DNA from: Lachnospiraceae bacterium
Lineage (GTDB): Bacteria; Bacillota; Clostridia; Lachnospirales; Lachnospiraceae
DNA: 50,662 nucleotides
Direction: 5' to 3'
NCBI GenBank assembly: GCA_017540605.1
Contig: JAFYAS010000030.1
Coordinates: forward strand, 1-50,662
A program made the position numbers and the translations under genes. A model generated the notes under the pieces. The model saw nothing but the letters and a program-made list of their open reading frames with translations. It was not told the DNA's origin and did no database searches. Below, piece by piece: positions 1 through 7,320 of this stretch; position 1 is the stretch's first letter; each line of letters opens with the position of its first letter.

Positions 1-47
1 GCTGATTTGTAATCAGCAGGTTATCGGTTCGAGTCCGATCATCGGCT
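1..47 (+). tRNA. tRNA-Thr (UGU), 5' part cut off by the window edge
   Basis: The window opens inside a tRNA. The anticodon stem-loop is at 1-17 (stem GCTGA/TCAGC, loop TTTGTAA, anticodon TGT). The T arm is at 23-39 (stem ATCGG/CCGAT, loop TTCGAGT). The 3' acceptor strand CATCGGC is at 40-46 with discriminator T at 47. No CCA is encoded. It is the first visible member of a tRNA array. Confidence 0.9.
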
Positions 48-56
48 TCGATATTT

Positions 57-130
57 GGACCTTTAGCTCAGTTGGTTAGAGCAACCGGCTCATAACCGGT
101 CGGTCCTGGGTTCGAGTCCCCGACGGTCCA
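57..130 (+). tRNA. tRNA-Met (CAU), with two unusual U:C mismatches
   Basis: This is a full cloverleaf: acceptor 57-63 with 123-129, D arm 66-82, anticodon arm 84-100 (loop CTCATAA, anticodon CAT), T arm 106-122 and discriminator A at 130. The acceptor does not have the initiator-type unpaired first position, so it is probably elongator tRNA-Met. Two pairs are not Watson-Crick: T62 faces C124 in the acceptor stem, and T107 faces C121 in the T stem. In a canonical version both C residues would be A. CCA is not encoded. Confidence 0.88.
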
Positions 131-190
131 CTTAGTATCATTGTTATTGTGTGATACGAACTACGAGTATAGATATTTTTTTATCTATAT

Positions 191-264
191 GGCCCAGTGG
201 CTCAGTTGGTTAGAGCGCCGCCCTGTCACGGCGGAGGTCACGGGTTCGAGTCCCGTCTGGGTCG
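191..264 (+). tRNA. tRNA-Asp (GUC)
   Basis: Acceptor GGCCCAG at 191-197 pairs with CTGGGTC at 257-263, and the discriminator is G at 264. The anticodon loop CTGTCAC gives anticodon GTC. The T loop is TTCGAGT. All stems pair well, with one G-T wobble in the acceptor. It is third in the tRNA array. Confidence 0.96.
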
Positions 265-280
265 TTTTTTAATTTAATAT

Positions 281-366
281 GCCGGCGTGGCGGAACTGGC
301 AGACGCCCGGGACTTAAAATCCCGTGGGTAGCGATACCCGTACCGGTTCGATCCCGGTCGCCGGCA
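281..366 (+). tRNA. tRNA-Leu (UAA)
   Basis: This is an 86-base class II tRNA with a long variable arm. Acceptor GCCGGCG at 281-287 pairs with CGCCGGC at 359-365, and the discriminator is A at 366. The anticodon stem CGGGA/TCCCG encloses loop CTTAAAA (anticodon TAA). The T loop is TTCGATC. It is the last gene of the array and lies directly before a terminator. Confidence 0.96.
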
Positions 367-401
367 TAAAAAAAGAGTTTCAATTGCGAAACTCTTTTTT
401 G
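367..401. terminator. Bidirectional intrinsic terminator of the tRNA array and of the convergent degV gene
   Basis: The stem AAAGAGTTTC pairs with GAAACTCTTT around the loop AATTGC, flanked by an A run on the left and a T run on the right. It can therefore work in both directions: for the plus-strand tRNAs and for the minus-strand gene ending at 426. Confidence 0.85.
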
Positions 402-425
402 TATCCTTCAATAATATGTTTTGAA

Positions 426-1259
426 CTAATACGCTATGATAAGACCATTTCTCTCTGCGTAGAAGCTGTCTAATCCTCTGGTGGGTAGGATGGTGATTGG
501 AATATCACCATAGGCTTCTATGAGCCTTTCTTTTAATAAATTGGCAGCTCCTTCATTGAAACAATGACTGATAACGATAAAATCGACCTCTTTTTTAAAG
601 GTTGTGATATCGTTTACTAAAAACTTGATCATCTTTTTTTCACCGTGAGCTTTGCCACGCATAGCGATCTCGCCCTTTTCGTCGCCTACTCCTATACCCC
701 AGAAATTAAGATGACCTGCTACAAGACCTTTTAAGCGACTTATTCGACCATTCTTTATAAGATTGTGATATGAAGCGAGTGCAAATATGATCTTGGTTTC
801 ATCTGCATAATCATCAAGAGCCTTTACAATATCATCAAAGTCCATATCGGATGAAATAAGCTCACATGCCTTCATGATGAGCTTGGCAAGCTCAGGACCT
901 GTGCCCTTGGAATCGACAACCTTAACCTTTATATCGGGGTTGGCTTCCTCAGCCATAGTCTGTCCGGTACAGGCACTGCTGAAGCTTCCTGAAAGGGCAG
1001 AGGATATAGTAAATGCGAGAATCTTATCGCCCTTTAAGAATTCATTGGACCAGGCTTCGGGAGAGGCACAGGCTGTCTGTGCTATCTCAGGACTGCTCTC
1101 GTTGTCCTCCATCATTTTTACCAGATCAATATCTTCATTGTCGATATATTCGTTGGAACCGATAGTTATATTGAAAGGAATCGTCACAAAATCAATATCC
1201 GGATAGTTTCCGGGTAGTGAGTGAAGATCACAGCTTGAATCGGATACAATACGCCACAT
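426..1259 (-). CDS. DegV family fatty-acid-binding protein (277 aa)
   Basis: The protein starts WRIVSDSSCDL and has the two-lobe DegV organisation: a conserved DSSCDL loop near the N-terminus, an SSALSGSFSSA segment (about residue 85-95) and an SYHNLIKNGRISRLKG segment. Family members such as FakB bind a single fatty acid and present it to the FakA kinase. No FakA is visible here, so the substrate role is inferred from the family. The start was placed at ATG 1259, because GGAGG lies 8 bases upstream; an ATG at 1274 would put that ribosome site inside the gene. It is a single-gene transcript, with a TTGACA-N17-TACAAT promoter at 1332-1360 and a hairpin at the predicted 5' end. It ends convergently with the tRNA array. 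Confidence 0.92.
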   Translation of the reverse strand: MWRIVSDSSCDLHSLPGNYPDIDFVTIPFNITIGSNEYIDNEDIDLVKMMEDNESSPEIAQTACASPEAWSNEFLKGDKILAFTISSALSGSFSSACTGQTMAEEANPDIKVKVVDSKGTGPELAKLIMKACELISSDMDFDDIVKALDDYADETKIIFALASYHNLIKNGRISRLKGLVAGHLNFWGIGVGDEKGEIAMRGKAHGEKKMIKFLVNDITTFKKEVDFIVISHCFNEGAANLLKERLIEAYGDIPITILPTRGLDSFYAERNGLIIAY

Positions 1260-1289
1260 AGTAAATTCCTCCATGGAAATAATCCTAAA

Positions 1290-1326
1290 AGTCTAATGTA
1301 GTTTAGAAAACTACATTATTTAGACT
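1290..1326 (-). promoter_or_regulatory. Inverted repeat at the 5' end of the degV transcript
   Basis: A perfect 11-bp inverted repeat, TAATGTAGTTT (1294-1304) and AAACTACATTA (1308-1318), is separated by three bases. It is extended by AGTC/GACT (1290-1293 and 1323-1326) with a 4-base bulge. It begins almost exactly at the start site predicted from the promoter at 1332-1360 and ends about 30 bases before the start codon. It could be a 5' stabilising hairpin or a repressor operator; its AGTTT/AAACT core resembles MarR-type lipid regulators in form only. Confidence 0.6.
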
Positions 1327-1331
1327 ATTAG

Positions 1332-1360
1332 ATTGTATATGGTAGAGTCCGATATGTCAA
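1332..1360 (-). promoter_or_regulatory. Sigma-A type promoter of degV
   Basis: On the minus strand, -35 TTGACA (1355-1360), a 17-base spacer and -10 TACAAT (1332-1337). This is a near-consensus match and predicts transcription from about 1325. Confidence 0.8.
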
Positions 1361-1367
1361 TACTTTT

Positions 1368-4073
1368 TTATTCCAGTATATCCAGCCATTTGTCAAGTAT
1401 CTCCTCGCAGGAATCGGGATCCATATCATCAACTGCTTCCTTTAGAGACTTAACCAACTCTGCTTGTTCAGCAGGATACGAGTAGCCTGAAAGCTTATCC
1501 ATCAGATCGGTAAGGATATCAAAATCAAGATCATCTACTGATACCTTGAATTGCTCTATGGTATTAAGTACATCCTCTCTATTGTAGGCAGGCTTGCTTA
1601 TCAAATCCTCTTTTTCTTCACAGTATGGTGAAAATATAGGTAAATATGAGGTGTATTTTCTAAGCAATGGCTCGGTATTGGAGTTGATATAATCAATATC
1701 GTTGGCCTTACCTGCTTTTTCAAGCTCATAAGCCATATCAGACAGCTCCATAGCTCCAATCTGTCTAGATGAGCTTTTAAGGGCGTGTACCTGTATAGTA
1801 TAGTTTTCTATGTCACCTTTATCTAGGCATTCCCTGATAGATGTGGCGTATTTGTTTATTGCTCTATAATATTCTTTAAGTACCATAAAGAACATTTCTT
1901 TGCTTCCCAAAAGACGGAGGGCTGTAGCCGTATCAAGATCCCCTATGTCTAAAGGCGTATTATCGGTTTCTTCTGTCATAGCCTCGTATTCCTCTGCTGA
2001 TACGGATTTTATCATTTCTTCGGGAAGCCATTTTCTGATCATAGGATGAAGAGTTCTTACCTCAACAGGCTTAGGTATAAAATCATCAAGACCTTCTGAT
2101 ATGAACATCTCCCTTGCACCCTCCATAGCATTGGCTGTAAGTGCGATGATAGGAGTATTTCGGTAATCTTCGTGAAGTCTTCTGATGATCTTTGAAGCTT
2201 CTATACCATCCATCTCCGGCATCATATGATCCATAAGTATGATATCAAAATGCTCTTTTTTAGTCATAGAGATAGCTTCCTTGCCGCTTAGCGCTGCATA
2301 GGTTTTTACCTTGATAGACTCTAAAAGTCCCTCTGCAACTGTCAGGTTGACGGAGTTGTCATCTACGATCAATACCTTTGCATCCGGTGCGATAAAGCCT
2401 GCATCATCCTCGAGATCAATATTGATAGCGGTATTAAGACTCTTTCTGTTGAACAGTAGTGAAAGATTAAGCGTAGATAAGGGACGCTTTGCTATCAACA
2501 CATTTTCAGGGTTGAGCCCATCAAGCCCTGCCAGAAAGTCTGCCACTATCACAAAGGTGACAGAGGTATTCTTGTTTATATAATTGGTTAGCTCAGGACT
2601 TAGATCTTCACTGTTTATGAATACAAATATATTTCTTCCCGGGTGATCTAAGGAGCAGGTTTTTATAGCATCCGGAAGCTTATTAAGACCTTGACTATTG
2701 ATGATCGGTATATCAAGCCTTTGGACATCTCGAAGAAGGTTGTTTCTTTGGAATTCTGTTTTAAGACAATTGATGGCAACAAGCTTTTCCGATTCTTCGA
2801 TATAGAGGTTGGGCGAATCATTTGCTATGACCTGAGGAAGAGTAAATGTAAATGTACTTCCTTTTCCATATTCACTCTCTAGGGAAAGCCTGCCGTCCAT
2901 AAGGTTTAAAAGCCTTTTTGTGATAGCAAGTCCAAGTCCTGTGCCCTCTACATTGCGGTTTCTTTTGGCGTCTACCTGAGAGAAGGATTCGAAGATTGTA
3001 TTCTTGTCTTCTTCTTTTATTCCGATTCCGGTATCTTCTACGGAAACAGTAACATTTGCCAACAGACGATTGAGCTTGGTGAATTCAACCTTTATCCGCA
3101 CATAGCCTTTGTTGGTGAATTTGACTGCGTTGTTAGCAAGATTAATAAGTATCTGTCTGATACGAACTGTATCACCGAAAAGAAGTGAAGGGAAGTCTGC
3201 GGGATAATCAATATCAAATTCCACATTCTTGTCGGTTAATCTGGTCATAATGATATTGTTGACTTCGTTAAACAAAGAGGCGGGATCATATTCAATGGGG
3301 GTAATATCCATCTTGCCTGATTCAATCTTTGAAAAGTCAAGAATATCATTGATGATAGCCAGAAGTGTTCTTCCTGAGCTCTTTATCTGGGAAATGTAAT
3401 TCCTTGCCGTATCCGGAATATCCTCTCTAAGAGCCATCTCTGCCATACCGATGACAGCATTCATGGGAGTCCTGATCTCGTGACTCATATTTGCAAGGAA
3501 ATCTGTTCTCATACGAGAGGTTTTTTCTATCTCAATATTTGCCTGATTTGCCTGGTATCTGGCATAGGCCATATCTGAGAGTATTCCTGCTATGGTAAAG
3601 AGGAAATTGGAGGCACCCTCTATGGTTTCCTTGGGAACTACAGGTATAGCCTCGGCGTAGGAATAAAATTCATCAAAATCGGAATCTATCTCTGCCACTG
3701 CTTTTTTTATAAGCTCTTGATCCGGTTTGTCGATAAGTACCTGACCGCCTATGAAGCTTCCTATCACCTTGCCGCTTGCCATAATGGGAGCGGCAAAATA
3801 AATAAGACCGGAATGACAGGTGAATGTGGAAGGTTTGTTTGCTTCCTTTGTGCTTAATGCAGCCTTTAAAATGCATTCCTCACATTTTTTGCATCCTGTC
3901 GCCGATCTGTTTCTGTATTTTTGACAATATAAAACTAAGCCGGAGCCCTCGGTCACGGGATGCCCTGAGGCATCCGTGGTAAGAGCTGCCATGTTAAACA
4001 TATTTGTAAATGAGTCCTGTATCTTTTTTAACGTGGAAGGATTGATCAGATCAGTAAGATAAAGCTCGTTCAT
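1368..4073 (-). CDS. Hybrid sensor histidine kinase with PocR sensory domain, receiver and HPt (901 aa)
   Basis: Domain order: a PocR-type ligand domain (about 5-170) with several cysteines, including a CKKCEEC cluster and a C in FTCHSG; HisKA with phosphoacceptor His near residue 197 in MSHEIRTPMN; HATPase with DTGIGI and GTGLGL; a degenerate receiver-like stretch (about 430-555); a true receiver with phosphoacceptor Asp near 614 in ILMDHMMP; an HPt domain with His near 762 in VHALKSSS; and an extra C-terminal helical region of about 90 residues. There is no membrane segment, so it is a cytoplasmic sensor. ATG 4073 is preferred over TTG 4088 because AAAGG lies 7 bases upstream of it. It lies 47 bases after the receiver gene in one operon. 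The 1,044-residue kinase at 7321 is a clear paralogue from HisKA onward. The signal is unknown; PocR domains are known to bind small organic ligands. Confidence 0.93.
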   Translation of the reverse strand: MNELYLTDLINPSTLKKIQDSFTNMFNMAALTTDASGHPVTEGSGLVLYCQKYRNRSATGCKKCEECILKAALSTKEANKPSTFTCHSGLIYFAAPIMASGKVIGSFIGGQVLIDKPDQELIKKAVAEIDSDFDEFYSYAEAIPVVPKETIEGASNFLFTIAGILSDMAYARYQANQANIEIEKTSRMRTDFLANMSHEIRTPMNAVIGMAEMALREDIPDTARNYISQIKSSGRTLLAIINDILDFSKIESGKMDITPIEYDPASLFNEVNNIIMTRLTDKNVEFDIDYPADFPSLLFGDTVRIRQILINLANNAVKFTNKGYVRIKVEFTKLNRLLANVTVSVEDTGIGIKEEDKNTIFESFSQVDAKRNRNVEGTGLGLAITKRLLNLMDGRLSLESEYGKGSTFTFTLPQVIANDSPNLYIEESEKLVAINCLKTEFQRNNLLRDVQRLDIPIINSQGLNKLPDAIKTCSLDHPGRNIFVFINSEDLSPELTNYINKNTSVTFVIVADFLAGLDGLNPENVLIAKRPLSTLNLSLLFNRKSLNTAINIDLEDDAGFIAPDAKVLIVDDNSVNLTVAEGLLESIKVKTYAALSGKEAISMTKKEHFDIILMDHMMPEMDGIEASKIIRRLHEDYRNTPIIALTANAMEGAREMFISEGLDDFIPKPVEVRTLHPMIRKWLPEEMIKSVSAEEYEAMTEETDNTPLDIGDLDTATALRLLGSKEMFFMVLKEYYRAINKYATSIRECLDKGDIENYTIQVHALKSSSRQIGAMELSDMAYELEKAGKANDIDYINSNTEPLLRKYTSYLPIFSPYCEEKEDLISKPAYNREDVLNTIEQFKVSVDDLDFDILTDLMDKLSGYSYPAEQAELVKSLKEAVDDMDPDSCEEILDKWLDILE

Positions 4074-4120
4074 GCTGTCGCCTTTCAATCAAAACTATCA
4101 ACCAAAACAACTATGGAATC

Positions 4121-5065
4121 CTAAAGATGTCCGTTAAGGGCAGAAAGCACGGCTTTTTGAAGGACCTGTCTGTCGACGGGCTTTAACACATAGCCGGCGG
4201 GCTTTAGTGAGATTACGGATGATATCCTTTCCCTGTCGCTGACACCTGTTAAAAAGACGATTGGCACATTCTCTGAATTGGGAATCTGTCTAAGCTTTTG
4301 AAATACCTGGGGACCGTTTTCTTCCGGCATCTCATAGTCTAAAAGAATAAGATCTGTGGATTTCTTCTCAAGATATTTGTATGCTGTTTTACCGCTCCTT
4401 GCTGATGCAACCTCGTAATCCTCGTGCAGATAATCCTTGATAACTCGAAGCATGATTGGATCGTCATCTATGACCAGTACATGTTTTCTTTCATCTGCCT
4501 GTTCAAAGATAGGAGCGGCGGGCTCTGAATAGGAGCTTGATTGAGTCACTGGACTTGGTGAAACAGCAGGAGATGTAGATGAAGCTCCTTCACTGTATTC
4601 TCCGCCAAAGTCGATGCCAAGCTCTTCAAAAAGACGCATAGCCTTGGACTCTGCAGTTTGATTGTCATGCTGAACCTTTGCCTTGCTGTCGCTTTCCTTT
4701 TCTTCCGCAAACTCATTTATCCTTTTTAGGATTTTTTCCGGAGTAGTGGGAATGGTGATCTCAAAGTCTGCGCAGTGGATAGTTTTTCTTGCGAAATCAA
4801 GCAATGATTCGCTGTTGCCGATGGCACCGAAATAAGTGCCTGCCGATCTGAATTGGTTTTTCAGATGTGCAACTCTTTGATACACCTCTATGGATTCATT
4901 GCCCAAGCAGTAGATAAAATAATTGGGCTGAAACAACTGCATATGCTGAGACATATCCTCATAGTAAACAGAGGTGGTCATCAATATAAATTCATTGTTT
5001 AACTGCCTGAAAAAAGTATCTATGGCTGCCGCGTTGGTCCCCGTAAGTAATACCTTTGGTTTCAT
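4121..5065 (-). CDS. Stand-alone response regulator, degenerate plus intact receiver domains (314 aa)
   Basis: The N-terminal 110 or so residues (starting MKPKVLLTGTNAAAIDTFF) look like a receiver fold but lack the acidic pocket. A low-complexity Ser/Pro linker follows (about 155-190). The C-terminal receiver (about 195-312) has VLVIDDDP, phosphoacceptor Asp in ILLDYEMP near residue 241, T in FLTGVS and K in YVLKPVD. No DNA-binding or enzymatic output domain is present. ATG 5065 was chosen over 5086 because GGGGGA sits 8 bases upstream. The gene is between the DUF1002 protein (30 bases) and the PocR hybrid kinase (47 bases), so it is a plausible phosphate acceptor from that kinase's HPt. Its output is probably a protein-protein interaction. 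Confidence 0.88.
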   Translation of the reverse strand: MKPKVLLTGTNAAAIDTFFRQLNNEFILMTTSVYYEDMSQHMQLFQPNYFIYCLGNESIEVYQRVAHLKNQFRSAGTYFGAIGNSESLLDFARKTIHCADFEITIPTTPEKILKRINEFAEEKESDSKAKVQHDNQTAESKAMRLFEELGIDFGGEYSEGASSTSPAVSPSPVTQSSSYSEPAAPIFEQADERKHVLVIDDDPIMLRVIKDYLHEDYEVASARSGKTAYKYLEKKSTDLILLDYEMPEENGPQVFQKLRQIPNSENVPIVFLTGVSDRERISSVISLKPAGYVLKPVDRQVLQKAVLSALNGHL

Positions 5066-5095
5066 AATGATAGTCCCCCTTATCATGCAATGAAA

Positions 5096-6013
5096 TTAAC
5101 TAAACAATCCCTTTATCTTATTGAACAGGTTTATAAAGAAATTGGCAAAGCTTTCAAAAAAACCTTCTGCCTTCTCGGTGTCGATGTTTATATCGATGCT
5201 TTTTAATTTGTCATATACGCCCTTTGCCTGTTCCTTTAGGCTTTCAACATCAAGGTCAAGCTTGCTGATCTTTTGCATGGTATCCTTGATCATCTGGATA
5301 TCTTCGTCGTTAAGCTCAACCTCCAGCTCCTTTGAGGCGTCCTTGATGATGTTTAAAATGTCTTCATCAGTAATATCATCGGCAGAAATAACCTCATTCT
5401 TTACATATCCGATAAGCTCTGCGGCCTTTTCCTTGTCTCCGATGGAATCACCGATCTTTGCTGTGGTCACAAGCTCGTCATTGGCTGTATCCATGGCTTC
5501 TGCATCCATAGTCTCGCCGGTCATTGCCTCGTATGCCTTTACGGTACCTACCAAGGCTGCTGTTCCTGAAATAGAAAATGGTCCTGCCACAAGTACGGTT
5601 GCATCCTTTACACCTGCGGTAGCTAAGGCATTGGCATACATATCCTCTGTACAATAGTTGATATTGTAGGTGGTCACATCGATACCTGAGCCTTCTTCTG
5701 TCTTATCGAGCCTGATAGAAGAGAGGGCACGCTTTCCGATCACATCCTTATCAAGATACTTATCGAGGTTATCATGCTCGTCCTGGTTGGTGATCTCAAG
5801 AACGATGCAATCATCAAGGTCATCCTCAGTAAGCTCTAAAAGCTCAAGCACCTTCTTTTTTTGATCCTTGTTAAGATCAGCTCCGAGAGTGACAACAGTC
5901 TTGTCCTCATTGTCCGCATATACAGTGGACATACCGCCAAAAAATGATGTGAATACGAGGAGTCCCGAGGTTAAAAGTACTGCGGTCTTCCTTCCTGCTT
6001 TTTTATTGAACAT
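5096..6013 (-). CDS. Exported DUF1002 domain protein (305 aa)
   Basis: The N-terminus has a typical signal peptide: KKAGRK, then a hydrophobic stretch ending near STVYADNE. The rest matches the DUF1002 (YpuA-like) family of Firmicutes, with VTLGADL near the mature start, a YNINYCTEDMYANALATAGV segment and an ATVLVAGPFSISGTAALVG segment. Function is unknown in the family. ATG 6013 has AAGGAG 8 bases upstream. It is first in a minus-strand operon with a receiver protein and the PocR kinase, from promoter 6078-6106, which suggests that envelope status and the phosphorelay may be linked. That link is inference only. Confidence 0.9.
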   Translation of the reverse strand: MFNKKAGRKTAVLLTSGLLVFTSFFGGMSTVYADNEDKTVVTLGADLNKDQKKKVLELLELTEDDLDDCIVLEITNQDEHDNLDKYLDKDVIGKRALSSIRLDKTEEGSGIDVTTYNINYCTEDMYANALATAGVKDATVLVAGPFSISGTAALVGTVKAYEAMTGETMDAEAMDTANDELVTTAKIGDSIGDKEKAAELIGYVKNEVISADDITDEDILNIIKDASKELEVELNDEDIQMIKDTMQKISKLDLDVESLKEQAKGVYDKLKSIDINIDTEKAEGFFESFANFFINLFNKIKGLFS

Positions 6014-6077
6014 AGTTATTCTCCTTTTCTTTTTCGATGAGAGCAGGTCTTTTTTACCAAAAAGCACACTCTGTTTC

Positions 6078-6106
6078 ATTATCTATCATTTATCCCGGAG
6101 TGTCAA
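6078..6106 (-). promoter_or_regulatory. Promoter of the DUF1002-receiver-kinase operon
   Basis: On the minus strand, -35 TTGACA (6101-6106), 17-base spacer and -10 GATAAT (6078-6083). It predicts a leader of about 58 bases before ATG 6013. Confidence 0.75.
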
Positions 6107-6171
6107 GCAAACATTGAGGATTTTGGCTGATTTTTCTTTCGAATATGCTTTTTTCGGGGGGAGTTTTTTTA

Positions 6172-6200
6172 TTGTAATTGAAGAGAATATAAGCTATAAT
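6172..6200 (+). promoter_or_regulatory. Promoter of the solute-binding protein gene
   Basis: -35 TTGTAA (6172-6177), 17-base spacer and -10 TATAAT (6195-6200). Transcription would start near 6207, about 53 bases before ATG 6260. It is divergent from the promoter at 6078-6106, 66 bases away. Confidence 0.75.
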
Positions 6201-6259
6201 TGTAATGTATGATGTCTATGGATTTCAATAGAGGGGAGTACTTTTAGGAGGTGTATATT

Positions 6260-7255
6260 ATGAAAATGATAAGAAAAATCGCTTCAATTACCATGGCAGC
6301 AGGGATGATGCTTATTGCTGCCGGCTGTGGAAAGAGTACAGGTGGAGATGGTAATATCGTTCTCAAAGCGGGTTTTTCTACGGGCACATCGGATCCTCGA
6401 GTTGTGGCGACAGAGCTTTTCAAAGAAGAGGTTGAGAAGGCCACTGATGGTAGGATCACTATAGAGATTCATGGGGATGGAGAGCTGGGAGCGGATTCTG
6501 AACTGATAAGCGGAGTTGTCAATGGAGATGTTGATATCACGGCTTCGTCAGCGGGCAATTTTGCAAGCTATGCGCCCAATGTGGGTATATCTGCATTTCC
6601 GTTTCTTTTTGACAACTTTGATCAGGCTTGGAAGTTTGTAGATAGTGATACAGAGAAGAAGGCTGAGGAAGAACTCGCGGACTACAATATCGTTGTGCTT
6701 GGTCACTATGACAACGGATTCAGATGTGTGACCACATCTGAGAAGGTGGGGCCTGTGAATTCTACCTCTGATATGCAAGGACTTGTGATCCGTACACCTG
6801 AGAATCAGATAGTGATGCAGACTATGCTGGCTCTTGGAGCCCAACCCAAGGTTCTTGATTTTACCAAGCTTTATGATGCATTAAAGAACGGCGAATTTGA
6901 CGCACAGGAGAACCCTATTCCTGTTATTTACAACAACAAGCTTTATGAGGTTCAGAAGAACCTTGCCATAACCAATCACAGCTATGATGTTATGCCTTTT
7001 GTTATCAGAAAGGATGTATGGGATGGCCTTTCTGCCGAGGATCAGAATATCCTAAAAGCGTCAGCTAAGAAGGCTGAGGCTAAGGACCGCGATATGGTAA
7101 AAACTCAGACTGAGGAATATATCGGAAAGCTTAAGGAAGAGGGTATGGAGATCACAGAGCCTGATCTTTCGGAATTTAAGGATGCTACGAAGTCAGTGGC
7201 AGATAACTTTAAGGATACATACGATCCCGAGCTTTTGAAAGAGATTCAGAACTAA
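6260..7255 (+). CDS. TRAP-type (DctP family) solute-binding lipoprotein, without permease genes (331 aa)
   Basis: The N-terminus carries a lipoprotein signal with lipobox IAAGC (Cys 23). The mature part has the DctP fold signatures: LKAGFSTGTSDPRVVATELFK, RITIEIHGDGELG, ISAFPFLFDNFDQAWKF, the conserved VIRTPEN arginine stretch and DAQENPIPVIY. Family members bind organic acids or sugars outside the membrane. ATG 6260 has AGGAGG 8 bases upstream; a GTG at 6251 lies inside that site and is rejected. No DctQ/DctM membrane genes are next to it. Instead a membrane hybrid kinase follows after a hairpin, so the protein may serve as a periplasmic-side ligand sensor for that kinase. Uptake with a remote permease is the alternative. 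Confidence 0.92.
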   Translation: MKMIRKIASITMAAGMMLIAAGCGKSTGGDGNIVLKAGFSTGTSDPRVVATELFKEEVEKATDGRITIEIHGDGELGADSELISGVVNGDVDITASSAGNFASYAPNVGISAFPFLFDNFDQAWKFVDSDTEKKAEEELADYNIVVLGHYDNGFRCVTTSEKVGPVNSTSDMQGLVIRTPENQIVMQTMLALGAQPKVLDFTKLYDALKNGEFDAQENPIPVIYNNKLYEVQKNLAITNHSYDVMPFVIRKDVWDGLSAEDQNILKASAKKAEAKDRDMVKTQTEEYIGKLKEEGMEITEPDLSEFKDATKSVADNFKDTYDPELLKEIQN

Positions 7256-7268
7256 TATGAGATTGCTG

Positions 7269-7293
7269 CAGGAGGGCAAAGCCCTCCTGTTTT
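7269..7293 (+). terminator. Terminator or attenuator hairpin between the binding protein and kinase
   Basis: The stem CAGGAGGGC (7269-7277) pairs perfectly with GCCCTCCTG (7281-7289) around AAA and is followed by TTTT. The short T run suggests partial read-through, which would make the binding protein more abundant than the kinase. Confidence 0.7.
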
Positions 7294-7320
7294 AGCTAAA
7301 AATAGCTTGCGGAGGACACT

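Noticed and set aside
1..401. tRNA array as an attachment site for an integrated element
   Set aside because: No integrase, no direct repeats of tRNA 3' ends and no accessory genes follow; the adjacent gene is an ordinary DegV protein.
5121..5657. 178-residue Ser-rich plus-strand frame opposite the DUF1002 gene
   Set aside because: It is the complement of a recognised domain family; Ser-rich composition comes from Asp/Glu/Lys codons of the real gene.
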